Part shown: positions 34,672 through 48,605 of the stretch, piece by piece
How the letters are laid out: each line of letters opens with the position of its first letter
Position numbering within the stretch: position 1 is the stretch's first letter
Origin: Neckera pumila
Lineage: Eukaryota; Streptophyta; Bryopsida; Hypnales; Neckeraceae
DNA: 64,000 bases
NCBI GenBank assembly: GCA_963969595.1
Contig: OZ018408.1
Location: forward strand, 34,224,108-34,288,107
Direction: 5' to 3'
Position numbers and translations under genes: made by a program
Notes under the pieces: generated by a model
Seen by the model: the letters and a program-made list of their open reading frames with translations, nothing else
Databases searched by the model: none
What the model was told of the DNA's origin: nothing

Positions 34672-35604
34672 TTAACCCCTAAACGCCTGAACATGCTTTT
34701 TTGAGAACATAGTTTTTTTGGGCAGCTCACTACAAGCGGAGTTTTTGTTTTTTTTCTTTGAAATTTTCACACAGCATTTTCCCGAGGAGTAGCTTTAAGG
34801 CCCAACAATTTTCATAACATTTGACTACATTGTCAAAAAGTTATTGCATAATATGTCATTTTCATTGCTCGGCGGGCAGCTCAAAAAATTCTTAAAAAAT
34901 CATTTTAAAAAAAAAAAAAAATTTGAAACTGGTTCTCTAGATCAATATATGCAATTTTAGGTCTGGAGTTTTTTCATTTTGGTTTATGAAATCAAAATTA
35001 TGAGGGGTTCTAGTTTGCGGGTAGTTGTGGATTCCCTACTCTAAAATAAACTTTGAAGTCCATTATTTAACTCAGTTTTCAATATTTTTGAAAAAAAATA
35101 AAAACATTGGGTGTAGATAGGTTATTACAACATTATAACCTTTGGGATTGGCATTTTTCAATTCTATAAATAAATTCTTAACAATTTAGTGTTTTGAATC
35201 ATTCTCTACTTCTTTCTATTTACTATTTTTTTCCTATATGTTGTACAATTCCAAATGATCTGAAAATTTTCAAGCATATAGCCAACTTGACTTCAAAAAT
35301 GAATCCAAAGAGTAACCACCATTTTGGACATTTTTTCATACATATGTGACCTTGTGAAGTGCAGCTGCCCGATTTTTTGCAGGGACAAAAAAAGGCTTTT
35401 TCTCAATTCAAACACTAATATCTTGCAATCTACATGGTGGAAAATTCTGAATTTTTTTTTACATCTTCTCAAAACAGTTTACTACAAGATCCTACGGTTA
35501 CATGTGTCCAAATTTTTTTTTTTCTAAAATTTGGTACTTGTATTGAAAATGGCAGTTTTGAAGCGTTTTTGGTGAAAACATAATCTCTGTCCTTTAGGGG
35601 TTAA
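34672..35604 (+). mobile_element. TTAA-bounded piggyBac-like MITE, family 1, copy c
   Basis: The left end is TTAACCCCTAAACGCC and the right end GTCCTTTAGGGGTTAA. Total length is 933 bp, one base different from the 17.0 kb copy, with the same internal order (GGGCAGCTCACTACAA near the left, GTGCAGCTGCCCGATTTTTT near the right). No coding capacity. Confidence 0.85.
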
Positions 35605-35822
35605 CCCTTGAACAACGCGGGGGATTGTTGGTTACCATCACAATCATATCTATGTAGTTTTGGAAAAAAAAGGCCTCCAATAAAGGCGGGCTTTTGCCTA
35701 AAACTCTGCATGCCCCCACCTCCCACTTGAAAAACAACAAATGAATAATTGCTTCTTTGTCCACTACAAAGAAATCCATTGTCATTTGTCAAACTATTTC
35801 AGTCCTCAGTGTTGATTCAGGG

Positions 35823-36370
35823 TTAAGAACCATGAGTGCAGATTTTGAACAAAGAATGAATGGAAACACATCCAAAATTTACCAAAATGCATTTTTCATC
35901 CATCAATTTTTTTTTAAGATTCTTATATTAGTTCTTTAACATTTGTACGATATAGATTAAAAATATTTTACTTTGCAAGTATTCTAGAATTCATAAGGTA
36001 TTGGTAAGTCTAGTCTCAAAAAATAACTATTTCAGTTCAAAAATTGACCCTTCAAAAACGACTTGAATCAAAAAATAAAATAAAAATCTTCAAAAATCAC
36101 TATGATTAGAACTCAACATTTTGAGCTTATAGAAAAAAAATTCTTGTAAAATCATAACTATTCAATGCACAATTGATATTAGAAGGAATTTCCAATTTAT
36201 GGCTTCAAATTTTATTGTAAAATATTGGTTTGTATATTTGTTGATCTAATCGTATGGATGTGATCTATAAATCATATTTTACGTCTATTGTTTGAGAATT
36301 GTCATTCAAATATTGCTTTAAGTTGCATTTTATGATAGATCTTCAAATTTTTGGGATTTTTGTGACTAAT
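35823..36370 (-). mobile_element. TTAA element family 3, copy b (one end decayed)
   Basis: It begins TTAAGAACCATGAGTGCAG and matches the reverse complement of 54467-55046 throughout, for example TGCATTTTATGATAGATCTT near its far end. The second terminus beyond about 36370 is not recognisable. Confidence 0.6.
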
Positions 36371-36748
36371 GTGCAAATCCAATAGATTCTTGCTTCTATT
36401 TATGAAGGTCAAATTTGATTACACCTAGATTTGACACTTTAGAAATTTATGATAATTTTATTCATATTGTATCCCAAATATGCATGCTAAAGAAATATGT
36501 AATCCTTTATTGATAACCAAAAAGACTCCACAAATCTAATATAGTATAATAGTAGAAATCATGCTTACATGCTTATTCAGATGATTTTAGGTATAGTCAC
36601 CATAGCTATAAGCCAATAAGAAGTTGAATGCTTGAGAGAAACTGATAGGATAGGAATGTACATCCAAGAAAGTAGCATAACTATGGCTTGAAAAGAATCC
36701 AAATTAGTTGATATGGATCCAAAACTATTTCTATAGATTCTTGTCTTT

Positions 36749-37602
36749 TTAACCCCTAAATGACTGGGCCAAGTACATTTTTGGCATACATTGTCAAAAT
36801 CTTCCATCCAAAAAATTGAAATTCAACTGTACACCACTATATGGGTTTGGGTGGAAAAAATTCAAAAAACTTTGATTGTACAAATTGAAATATTATAGTA
36901 TTTGAAGATAGAAGAAATTTTTTTTTTCCAACTCTGCTTGAATGGGTCAACAAACTTCAACTCCTACTAGAGTGAAATTTTTGCACTACATTGAATTTTT
37001 TTGACAATTCCATCTTATAAGGTAACAACATCCACAACCATCATTGTATCCATAACCATCACTTCTAAAATCTTGAAAAATCTGTAAATAGATTTGATTC
37101 TGAGGATGTACTACATATAAATATTAGTCACTATAATTGATTCTGTCAAAATATAATATTGACTCTTTCAAAATTCAAAACTTACTCTCAAAGTATTCAA
37201 ATGATACATTCAAAAGTGCACAGGCATCATTATTGTTTTCTTGCTAATAGGATCTTTTAATTTGTTGGATGTTTATTAATAATAATCATGTTCAAATTCC
37301 TTACTTTGGCGATTATGGGTGCTGCTACCTTACGATGTTAGTTATAAAATTATAAAATTTCATAAAGATGGAGGACTTTTGCATATGCAGCCCAAAGTTG
37401 CCCACCTTGCCCAAGAAACTTCAAGCAATATAACTTTTGACTTAGGAACCCAATTGAAAATAGAATTACATTTCCAATAAGGTGGTACATGTCCACACTT
37501 TGTGTCACAATTTCAAAATGATTCATTTGAAATTGACTTCATAAGAAACTACCCAAATGTTCAATAGGTTGTTCAACAACCACTTAGTCTTTTATGGGTT
37601 GA
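36749..37602 (+). mobile_element. TTAA-bounded element, family 4, copy b
   Basis: The left end is TTAACCCCTAAATGACTGGG and the right end is decayed (TTTTATGGGTTGA). It is collinear with 25326-26280 at reduced identity and has no coding capacity. Confidence 0.6.
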
Positions 37603-37887
37603 TCCAACATCTAAATTTCTACAGTTGCTAAAATTGTCCTTTATGAGTAGAGATGCCCCACCAATTATTTAGGGCAAATCACTCTAAGGTGGGCACCTCC
37701 AAATGTACCACTAATCCAATGCTGCCATCATTACTTTGTGCACATCTCCAAATCAATATAACCCATGTGGAAGAAAATAATGATTTAAAAAACTCTATAA
37801 AAAAAACTTTGATGCTTTATAACTTTTGCAAATGGTATCCAAATACTGCATTCTTTAGTGCACTAGAACTTCCTTTCACTTGTTGGA

Positions 37888-38012
<125 letters not shown>

Positions 38013-38024
38013 CAATCCAATAAT

Positions 38025-38565
38025 AATAACTACACAAATTAGTGCAATTAGGTTGCCTTATCAATTAGATTGCCTTATGTGAGATAAATTGCCTCATGGA
38101 TCAATGCTTCTCTACATAGAGGCTCATGCAATTCTTTGAACCAAGCCTTGAACTGGTGCACTAATCTATGTCATATGGCTTTGGATTGAATGTAGCATTA
38201 AATTAATCATTGTAAAGTAGCAGGAAATGTGTATATAGTGTGGACTGTCAAGAAATGAGTGTGGGGCAACCTAATTTCACTATTTTGTGTACACTAATTA
38301 GTACAATTGGTTACCTTGACAAGTAGGTTGCCTTACTTCAGAGAAGTTACCTCATGTTACCTCATGATTCATGGCTTGTCCAAATGGAGGCACAAACCAT
38401 TCTCTGATCCCCAGCCATGAATCAGTGTACCAACCCATGTAGCACACATATTTCTCCACATCTATGCATCCTTCTATAGTAACTTGGATATTGATATAGT
38501 GTAGAATGTCGAGATATTAGTCTGGGTCAACCTAGTTGCACTATTCAGTGTAGGCACAGTAGCAA
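38025..38565 (+). repeat. Two-copy tandem duplication, about 255 bp per unit
   Basis: Both units carry ATTAG(T)(G/A)CAATTGG-like starts, TAGGTTGCCTTA, CCTCATG and a closing ATAGTGT..GTC(A/G)AGA phrase followed by GGGCAACCTA or GGTCAACCTA. The second unit begins near 38285. Confidence 0.6.
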
Positions 38566-39075
38566 AAAGTGTCGGTTTTGGGGGTGCTGACCTTAGTCGT
38601 CTTCTCCAGGGCTGACCCTCACAGACCGTTTGGTATTTCATAAAACTGTGACCATATTCCCGCTTTTGCTACTTTTACCAGCGTTGTTGAATAGCTTCTG
38701 ACATTCACTATGCTTGATATTTGATACAGAGCCGCAAGAATTGCAGTAGGGTACAAGGTGCTTGGAATTTGCACAACCTCCAAATTAGGCTGTGGAGAGA
38801 TCTGGTAATTAATACAGAGTATGATTTTTGAAGTTTTCAAACTAGAAAGTCACATTTGCTGCATCTTGATCCTAAAAACCTGTAAATACCAAGACGTATA
38901 GTTTCATTCATGACAGGAAACATATAGTTTCATTCATGACAAGTATTCTGATAAATTTCCAAGACAAAGTCCCCACAACAGCTGAAGGTTCTAGTGAAAA
39001 TATTTTTTTCTTTTATGTGCACCTTCACTACTATGGACCGTTGATCCAATGTAGCTACGTAAGTGACAGGGCACC

Positions 39076-42000
39076 CTACAAAAATTGCTCCTCTAGGACA
39101 TCCCTAAGAATCTCTAGTCTGGATATAACACTAGGATTCAACAAATTCTGAGCCTCTTTGATAAGTGTTCCTTTCTTGTTCGAGTAAAACGCATCTAAAA
39201 CAACATTGATCCACTTGAGCAGTTTCTCCGGCTTTCTGCAACCCATCAGACCAAAGGATTAACTAGTCAGTTTAAAAGCAACAGAAGGAAAAGATATACA
39301 GTAATCCATGGCCCAAAAGCATGTCGCAGATAATACCAACACTACCGAAGTATACTATAACAACATGGACAATGCTCCAGTAAATAGGTGATGAAATGGG
39401 CTCTTAGAAAATATTTGCAAGGCATGTTTGTGGAAGCACTACAGCAATGGGTTTAAGGAAGGAGCTTCTGAAACCAAGGAGGATTCTAATATGCACAGAT
39501 GTGCCAGTGATGTTCATCTTAGAGCATAAACCATGCCCATTGTAAAAAAGCGTAAGACATTTGTGCCCTAGGATGATAACAATATGCAATAAAAATTTGT
39601 CCATTTTGTCCCGTATTAATTTCACTACTTCCTATCTCACATATCTATGATGCATCCGGAAGAAGTCTTACGTGTAAAGTCCGTCCTTTGCCTTCCCTTC
39701 CAAGTCATCGCCAGGTGAAAATGCAAGTGTCATCTCTTCAAACCGTTCTCGAGGGTCCTCTATACTCAGAAGACGACGTATTATTCGAATCTCCTTGGGG
39801 ACACTCTTGGTCATGTTTGCCCTTGCAACGTTATAAAGATAGAACATAATGTCCTTAGCCTGCCAAGCCAATCCAATGCCATGATCCGTTGATGTGCTGT
39901 TCAAAAATAATTTTTCGAGTACCATGTTGTGTTTATTAGAATCCTCTCAGGCTCTCACCACCACTCTAGTGGAAATCTTGTCTTGTTTTAGACATGGATT
40001 ACATCCAACTTAGCCAACATTGGTCATTACTGAACAATTGCAACCAAGTTGAGATAACTACCTAGTTGCAATAGGACATACTTTTAAACAACCATTGAAG
40101 GTCATCACGGAAAGTCGCAGTTGATTTCAACAAAGTTGTCAAACTCTTCTTTTATGGAGGAGAACCAGCATGTTTGAAATATGAAACTAACCTCGTCTTT
40201 CATTAAGGTAGATTCTTTCGCTGAAGCCCAAGCCTTGGTCATCAAAAGCATAAGCGTTGAATCCAGCTGCTTGGTCTTTGCCAGGTTATCAATCTTTGCA
40301 GCGGCTGCCTCCAAAGAAGGGGAGCTCAAGATATCATCGAACTTCATTTGCGCCAAATCCAAAAACTGATCGTCTTCAGAAACTCGGTCATGTGCTTCCA
40401 CAGCAATGAGGCACTTTGACGCAATGGTTGCAAGTTCTGAAGAAAACAAAGAAAAATTCATCTGAGTCCTAGAACATCTGGACAGAGATAACAAATCAAG
40501 TTTACCCAAGAGAACTGCTCAAATTAATCTACAGAGGATCTGCCGTGCAGACCTGACGTCCTACAGAACATGGAAGGCTACAAAGTCCTATCCAAAGTAG
40601 AGAGGACCCAATGGATTTATAAAATGAAATGTCCATGAGAGCAACGTAGGTTTTCTACTATGTCGTAAGTAGGACAAGAAGGGCCTATCAAAAAACCTAC
40701 TCACTTCAATCTTCAAAAAAATACTCACTTCAGACGCCCATATTGAACCTCAGATCAATACAATCCTAGCTTTTAGAGCGCTATGCACTTCATTACAAAC
40801 TAGTCGAAAGAGATGTCACAATTTTGGCGCGCGGAAACACACCATTTTAGCAAGCATGGCAATTGCGAAAGCAGTGGCAATTGAATGATAACAGAAGTAG
40901 CATGATCTTTACCTTCTCTTCTGTCCAAATCATCTTGACAGGCCTCAGTGAGCAAGTGAAGGTGCTGGAAAAAATCTCCAGTGAAATCCTCCCGGTGGCG
41001 TGCCACAACAGCATCGAGTTCTAGAAGCGATTCTCTCACCATTTGAAGAGTTTTGTTATGCCGCTGCATGTCATCGTCCACCTGATAGCAACCAAATTCA
41101 AAACTCAGTGTATTCCGGTCCGAATTTGCCTTCGCAAAACCCCGAACCATGAAACCCTAAACCTATCTCGGAGTCTTAATGGCATGTTTATACCTCTTTC
41201 ATTTGCCGAGCAAGTTTGAGCAGGTCGGCCTTCTTTTGGGGGTCGTCAGCCAGTTTAACCTGGGACTCACAGCGCCTGAAAAAGTAGGGCCTGATTGTAT
41301 CCCATTCCTTACTAAATGTTATGAGAATTCGCCAATCTTCAGGCTTCGTCCTCTCCACCAAGAACACCTCGATCAGTCTGTCACACACGCGGCTCATTTT
41401 AAACCCCTTCTCCACTTCGATGTCTGCCATGTCCTCGAACTCAGAATTCGATTCACCATCTTGAGCTACCTGAGCAATGAGCAAGGGTCACGAGCATAGA
41501 AATGAGTTTTGCATAAGTCCTGAAACGCGAGAATAGAAATTTTGACGAAACCCTTCAAAACCCTTAAACCCTTCATCTCAAGACAAAGACTGAGCGTGGA
41601 AACGCGGTCTTACAGAATTCCTGAAACGCGAGAATAGAAATTTAGACGAAATCATGCAAACCCTTCAAACCGTAAACCTCAAGATAAACACTGTGAACGA
41701 GAAAAGGCGGTTTTGCATATACTCCTGAAACGAGAGCGTCGAACTTTTCTGACGAACCGCATAAAAATCCTTAACCCTAAACCTCAAAACAGAAACGAAC
41801 TAAAATTCTTGTAACAATTTGGAGAATTGTTGCGCACCTGCTGTGGGATTTCTTTGCTTGCTTCGGAATGCGGAAGCTCCCCCTGCGAAATTTGATCCTC
41901 GACAGCACTGGTTGCAAAAACGCGGTGCCCCACGACGACTCGCCTCCGCCTCACATCACTCAGAGCCTTCCAATTCGACAAGAAGGGATGGCAAGCTCCA

Positions 42001-42119
42001 AGCAACACCCTCGAGCTCAAATTGACGACCGAGAGCGACGCCCTTGAAGCTTTCACAACTTCGTTCCTCGCAATTGAGGGTCCAGCCAAAGTGACCCTAC
42101 TGGCAATAGAGACCGCCAT
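39076..42119 (-). CDS. Plastid-targeted protein, Arabidopsis At4g37920 family
   Basis: Exons 42119-41838, 41469-41194, 41081-40913, 40436-40192, 39859-39672 and 39235-39076 join in phase to 439 residues. The N-terminus (about 70 residues) is Ser/Ala/Val/Arg-rich, poor in acidic residues and contains RRRRVVVGHRVFATSAVE, as expected for a chloroplast transit peptide. The conserved body includes DIEVEKGFKMSRVCDRLIEV, ARHREDFTGDFFQHL, QMKFDDILSSPSLEAAAAKI, AKDIMFYLYNVA, PKEIRIIRRLL, EDPRERFEEMTLAFSPGDD and LYTKPEKLLKWINVVLDAFY. It matches the uncharacterised Arabidopsis chloroplast protein At4g37920. Its biochemical role is not known to me. All splice sites are canonical and the stop is TAG. The gene sits between the two PAL copies on the same strand. 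Confidence 0.92.
41500..41800 (-). repeat. Three-copy tandem repeat inside intron 1 of the plastid-protein gene
   Basis: Three degenerate units of about 110 bp share CCTGAAACG(C)GAGA, TTTGACGAA, CAAACCCTT or CCTTAA, and CTCAA phrases. They fill most of the intron between exons 42119-41838 and 41469-41194. Confidence 0.65.
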
Positions 42120-43371
42120 ATCTGATGCAAGTCTAGGCGTTTTTCTCGTGAAACAGCCTCAATTCATCAAAATGACATGTTTTGGAAAACCCTAATGTAA
42201 AGATGTCACATAATCTTCCTACTCCCAGCTTGAAAAGTTGTCAAGTGTGCAATGGCAGAAACATAATAAAATTTGGCACATACTAACTTAAAATGTCGCA
42301 GTAGAGACAAATTCAGCGCTCGTCTTCTACTACAGGCGTGTCGATTGCAATGGTCGCAGGTCAAAAGCTGGTCAAAAGCTTTTCTCAAAAACAGGCAACA
42401 CTCGCAGCACCAGACGAAGAAAAACCTTAAACCCTACACGGGACACTGGCGACAGTACTTAAGTGAAGGATAAAAGATTCTGAGAATATCAAGTAGTGTA
42501 GTGGGACCAGTGATCCCAGAATTGCTTTATGGAATTTAGTGCAACATGCTACCTAAGTTATTAGGATTTAGTGCAATATGCTACCTTGAGAGTGAGTAGT
42601 ATTAAAAATAAATAAAAAAGATAAGATTTTACAAATTTTAAAGGATTATTGGGAGTACTATAATACAAAACTAACAAAATAGATGCTAATTTCAATGTAG
42701 AGGAAGTTACACATTGGCTACCAAATTCTATTGTTTGTTGCAATCTTAACTAAAATCTTATTTTTTCAAGGATTTTTTCCAATATACTTTTAGCTCTTGA
42801 AAATTTTTAGTAGCAATGGAGCGAAATTTAGCCCCTTCTGTGAACGCTGAGTGGGACCCACCAACCCATTATCTATGTGTTATTAAGATTTTAGCAGAGG
42901 AACCGATCGCAATAGTCCTGAACGAATCCGTTAGTTAGATTGTTTTAGATGATGTACAGTAGTATTTCTTGATACTTGTTGTCAAGCACGAGAAGACCTC
43001 GCAGGAAGTAACAAAGCACAGTGTAGAATAGACGCGAGACTTTGGCAGAATGGAAAATAGAGGTATGAGAATTGTCGATATCATTTCGGTTGGCAATTGT
43101 GTACAGGGGTTCATGCAAGTATTCCTCTAATCTCTGAGGAATTGTTGCGAATTGCAGCATTGTAATATGCTTCCGCTTTCATATCGTCATCATCTAAACC
43201 CTAAACTCTCTTCCTCTTCTCCTACTTCTTGGCTCCCCCAAATCCTTATTCCAAATTGTCTATACAATTCACGAATGGAGACTGTATGAGTCTCCTCGCA
43301 ATCGGTGCTTACTGATCATCACAGTAACTAATAGGTAAGTAAGTATCTACACTGCACGATCCATGGCGGAC

Positions 43372-46300
43372 TCAGCAACACTGGAATGGTCCAGGTGCGC
43401 CTGTCCATCCCTCGATGCATTGCAACAGCGGCGCAACGTACTTCCCGTCACAAATCGCGTCATATACTTTCTCAATCTCTTGCCCCGGCGAGATTGTCCT
43501 CAACCCAGACAGAAGCTGCGTTTGAAGCTGCTCACGCACAAACTTATACAGAGGATACGTTCTGCATCCCTCAATTCTGTTGGGAACAGCCGAGATTCCC
43601 TTGTTGTCATAAGCTTCACGCACGAGCGGCACCTCCGTTGTCAACCTCTCCTTGAGCTCCTCCTCGAAGGCAGCAATTCTGTTGAACACTGAAATCTCCG
43701 CCACCTTCTCGTTGTTAGGGTTTTTGAGAGCGTACTGCACGAGCGCTTGTCGCAGCTTCTCCATGAGAGGATAGGTTTGGCTTGCCGGATCGTCAATGTA
43801 GGTGAACACGGGCTGGTGGTCGACGACGCGGAGCAGATCCTTCTCGGCAAATCTTGCAGGGAGGAGGGTTCCATTAGAACCAACGAAGAGCGTCTTCTTC
43901 GCCACTTGGCTCACAATGTTCTTCACCGTCGCTTGCATTGTTTCCTCGATGTGACGAAGATCAATCGCTTGGCAGAGTCCCACTAAGAAAGTCGAGCTCA
44001 TGAGCTTCAGGATCTCGATTGCTTCTTCGGTTTTGCGGGCGGAGACTAAGCCGAGCGAGTTCACGTCCTGGTTGTGCTGCTCCGCGCTTTGGACGTGTGT
44101 GGTGACGGGGTTGGCAAGATAATTCAGTTCTGAAAGGTAGGAAGCCATGGCGATCTCGGCGCCCTTCATGCCATAATCAAGGCTAGGGTTTGGCCCACCG
44201 CTGAGATTAGAAGGCAACCCGTTGTTGTAAAAATCATTCACGAGCTCGCTGAACTGAGCGAACATGAGCTTGCCAATGGCGGCAATGGCAAGACGCATGT
44301 TGTCCATGGAAACGCCAATGGGCGTCCCCTGGAAGTTGCCGCCGTGAAGGGCACGGTCTCCGGCCGCGTCAATCAAAGGGTTGTCGTTCACAGAGTTGAT
44401 TTCCCTTTGGATAGAGTGCGTGGCATTACGAATCGCCTCAACCTGTGCAAAACAAGCAATACAACGTCAATCTCATGTCAAATTTCTTCCCATCAGTAGC
44501 TTCACACAGAATTGAAATCTCCAAACCCAAGAACTATCAAACCTATCAAACTCATACATCTCGCTCTTTAATTTTAAGAAGGCCACTGTTGACTTAATGT
44601 GTGAAGGAAGACAACTGTTAGCTTCATGCTTGCAGGAAGGACTACTGTTAGCTTAACGGTTGAAGGCGCTCCACACATACCTGAGGCCCCAGCCACTGCG
44701 GTGAAGTACGAAGCGCATACCGATCCTGCTTGGGCTTCTTCAATGGATCAGTTTCGTGCAACTTCGCCGCGGCTTTCATGTAGTCGCTTCCATCCAGAAC
44801 CCACTCCATGATGGCCGCTGCCTCCATCTGCCCCGGATGATGCTTCAGTTTGTGCGTCAAGGGGTCAGCGAATTCGGGCTTCCCCTGCATCACTTCGCAG
44901 AACAGTGCGGCGAGGACTTCCGCCAGGACTGCCAGGATGTTGGCGTCGAAACACGCAGTGGAGGCTAAGGCCGACCCGACTGCAGTCCCGTTCACCATAG
45001 CCAGGCCTTCCTTGGGCTGAAGCTCGAACGGCTTCTCTCGCCCGATCATTCGTAAAGCTTCGGCTGCGGGAACGATCTTCCCGTCGCAGGTCACGGCCTT
45101 CGAGTTCGGTCGCGCTGTCAGGAGGCCTGGTGCAGCAACGCAACCACACAGGTATCTATATATCAGCTTCTCCACACTCTTTACACTTCTCACAATCATA
45201 CAAACTGATCGAACCCAGAATAGTGTAAATTTTATCTATATGGCAATGGATCGACATGGGACGCAGCAACCTGGGACAGGGGAAATCAAAAACTCAAACT
45301 TCTTCAAATCTGACCATCTACAGTTAGTACCACCTTCTTCAGTATGGCATTCACGCATTGAATGTGTGCGAATTACAAGTGCGCTAGAGTCAATTATAGT
45401 GTGGAGACTGCAGGATTGTGGGGAAATTGTGCAGAATGTCATTATAAAGAATGTTGTAGAGCTAGCCCATTCGATCTCTAAGCTTCAGGTGCTTATGGAG
45501 AGGTAGTTGTTCAGAACATACTGTATACTCAAGCTAGAGACGTGGCTAGAGATCGAGTGTTATAAAAAATATGTTGCAGTGTAGTTAATTACCTGCGATG
45601 TAGGACAGAGGGACGAGGTCTCCAGAAGCGGTGATGGTGCCTCGAAGGGGCAGCTGCGGCGTCAACTGGGCGTTCAGAAGCTTCTCCATCGCTTCCAGAA
45701 TCTCCCATCGGATGCCAGAGTAGCCTTGCAACAGCGTGTTGGTGCGGACCAGCATCGCAGCTCGCGTGGTGCTCACGGGGAGTGTGTTGCCGGTGTTCAC
45801 CACTCCGGCGTTCAGAAACCTGGCATGAGTGGCATCCAACGAACACATCAAATGATATGCAATATTTCTTCTCACATTATGTTGCATGTATATATACGAT
45901 TTTGGCGGTGAGTATAGTGGACTTCATAATTTGCAGCCATATATGTTCTAAAACCCTGTTTCACTTACAGCAAACTCTGCCAACTTTCCAAATTTAACCG
46001 TTCACATTGTCAAGGAAACATTACCGCTTATCTTGTGGTCATTTCTGTATGGACGTTGTTGATGTAAAATTGACATGTTTTGAGCCAATTTTGTGAAGTT
46101 TAAGTACGGAGCACTGAAAATTAGGACCACTATAGATCTGAGGTTTCAAACGAGCCCTCGGGGTATGATGTGCCAGTCTCCTCAAATTTCGTCATCTTCA
46201 CGAATTGATTTGACACTTAATGGGCCGAAGAGGTCCAGAGAACGTTTCAGATTGATGTAAACTGGCTTGCTCCAGAGCACCTAAATGGTGACATTCAAGT

Positions 46301-46850
46301 ATTCTAAAGACCAGAATTTGTGTAGATCGGAAGATATGGAAGAGAGATAATATTGTGAAATTCTGCTACTGTGAAGTAGTTTCAAGTTTTGAAGAAGGGC
46401 TAACCTGATGAGTTCCCGCTGGAGTTCAACGCCTTGCTGCGTACGGCGATGGGACGTGGCCCCGAATCCGGTGGTCACCCCATAAATGTCCGACCCCTTC
46501 ATGATCTTGGCCAGCACCCAGTTGGAGCTTTCATCCACACGGTTCTTGGCAACCTCGGCGTCCAACTCCACCAGCACCTCTGGACGGCGAGCAATAGCAG
46601 CCACATGGGCCACAGTCAAGCTCTGCCCCTCCAAGCGCACTTCCTTGGCCTCGTGAAACGTCTTGATGAAGCTCTTTACTTCATCCAGATGGCTCCCTTC
46701 CATCGCTCGTGCAGCACGGCCCCAGTTCAGAGGATCCTCAGAAACTCCATTCACTGGAGCAGCTGGGGAGATGCAAAACGCATCCAACTGCTTAGTCTTG
46801 CGAAAGCCGTTGCCCAGGTACTCATGCCCATTGTTGGTGACCACTTCCAT
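43372..46850 (-). CDS. PAL: Phenylalanine ammonia-lyase
   Basis: The enzyme converts L-phenylalanine to trans-cinnamate and ammonia, the entry step to phenylpropanoids. It is a cytosolic tetramer. Exons 46850-46405, 45819-45593, 45126-44681 and 44442-43372 join to 729 residues, close to the family length. The MIO-forming Ala-Ser-Gly is at about 213-215 in [20 protein letters not shown]. The catalytic Tyr is Y123 ([16 protein letters not shown]). [15 protein letters not shown] supplies Gln, Tyr and Arg, MVNGTAVGS the Asn, and [13 protein letters not shown] the Glu. Intron 1 splits the Arg codon before FLNAG, the position of the single intron of seed-plant PAL genes. Introns 2 (after LSYIAG) and 3 (after WLGPQ) are additional. 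The start ATG at 46850 was chosen because it gives a typical variable N-terminus; 34 further codons lie open upstream. It looks fully functional. Confidence 0.96.
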
Positions 46851-47476
46851 CTTTGTCTCTGTGCTGCTTGCTCCACTGCAGCCTTGGATGGTCTGGAGCT
46901 TCAGATCTAAGGGCCTGGTTCTGTTCAATTTGTATAATTGCAGACCTATCAACCAAGCGGAAGACCTGTACCTTCAAGCACCTTTGATCGACAAGACTTC
47001 ACTTCCTGGCTCCTGATACTTGACAGGTCTGAGAGCCTGATACTGTTAAAATTGCAGTCTGAATCTGCGAAGTTGAAGGGGTTCAAGATGCTTTGCTCCA
47101 GAAGACTTCCTGCAGATGCTGGAGACTGCCTGGTTTCTGTAATGGACAACAACAAGCTCGGTCAAGTTCACTCCACTGAAGGAATCGAAGAGCTCGGGTA
47201 TAGTCCTTACTGAAGTCCCTAGCCTGAGCACAAGGCTTTATCACTTCACAGACAGAATGAAACGACGACCGAGACTCTCAAACAAGACGATGGCCGCCTA
47301 AGGGTCACCTAAGTATGACCTGACTTGAAGCTAGCTAAGCTTGGGGTGCTCTCGACTGGGCTGTAAGTAAACTCTAGTGAGGCGGCTGGATCGAGACCTG
47401 TGGCAACTAGAGTCAGCCTGAGGACGGACAACACTAGAGTCAGCCGGAACTGCCACTGCACGACTGAGGAGGTGGA

Positions 47477-47487
47477 TTCATATATGG
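47477..47487 (-). promoter_or_regulatory. Possible TATA box upstream of PAL
   Basis: CCATATATGAA on minus lies about 630 bases upstream of the PAL start. If used, it implies a long leader or a leader intron. I saw no AC element (ACCTACC, ACCAACC or ACCTAACC) nearby on this strand. Confidence 0.3.
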
Positions 47488-48605
47488 GAGGAGGCAGCGT
47501 AAGCCATGCGTCAATGCATGGATTGAAAACAGGTGTGTGATCAATCTGTCCGTCCATGGCATTTCTTTTTTTTTTTTTTTTTTGATGTTAGTTTACACTT
47601 TGAACTGTTCAAAAGTGTGCTGATCATGGAGGAAGAATTCATGCCTGTTGGCTGGAACTGCCCCTTCCAAAAATCTATACTTGTCGTAGTTTTTACACCT
47701 GAATGGTAGAGTTTTACGAATACATCCCATATCTGGGCTACGAAACACTGAAACCAGCCAGCGTGCCGTATTGAATAGTTTTTTACTTTTGGGTCAGCGT
47801 TGATAAAGACGAGTTTTATTGGATAAAGCTTGACGACTGAATTTGACTGGAGAATCGCTGGTAAGGAAAGAATGATTCTGACTTGGACCCCATCGCCTAA
47901 AGTTGAACACTGTAGACGAAAAGCCACGTTGAAAGTCCTGGTTTCTTCCCCTCTTTTGAATTCCATTTCAATTCAGCTCTGAACATTGTATTTCAAATCT
48001 TCCCACTGAACATTGTATTTCAAATCTTAAGATGAGCGTTGTTCGTGAGGTCCCTAATTTGAGCCGCACTGCGAGCCTTCAGTATTAATACTTTTTTAAT
48101 GGCAGTATTATTGTGGACACTCTATTCTTGCAAGTCAAATGTTGACTTTCAATGTTGAAAAAGTGTTATCAATGGAAATTCGTCCATGTGTTTCAAGGAA
48201 GGGAAATTTTTTTTTTTTAAAAGTGGAAATGACGTCCTAAAAATATGTCCCAATAGGAATTATACCGGTGTAATGATGAATTGTTCGTTACACATTGGCA
48301 GCTTGTGTGGGAATTCAGCAAGTTCACACTCTAACTTAATTACGTGAGGGCAACAAGTTCGTTGTGGAGGCTGAGTAAGGTGAGGTGCGCAGTGCTAAAC
48401 TTGTGCTTGCCTTGGAGGTGTGAGGAGTGTGAACTTGTTTGGAGTAATTTTGTGAAACTAAAGGTAATCACCGCAATCTAAGCGAGCTCACAACATAATT
48501 AAGATGAGTGACGTAATGAAGCCCCGTTGAACTTGACTGGACGTGCCTTAAGTTAGCCAAGGTAAGTAAGTCTTGGAAGTGACTTGGGCACTTGACTTAG
48601 TCAAC

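Noticed and set aside
46434..46910. 158-codon plus-strand frame over the PAL first exon
   Set aside because: It is the antisense shadow of a GC-richer conserved PAL exon.
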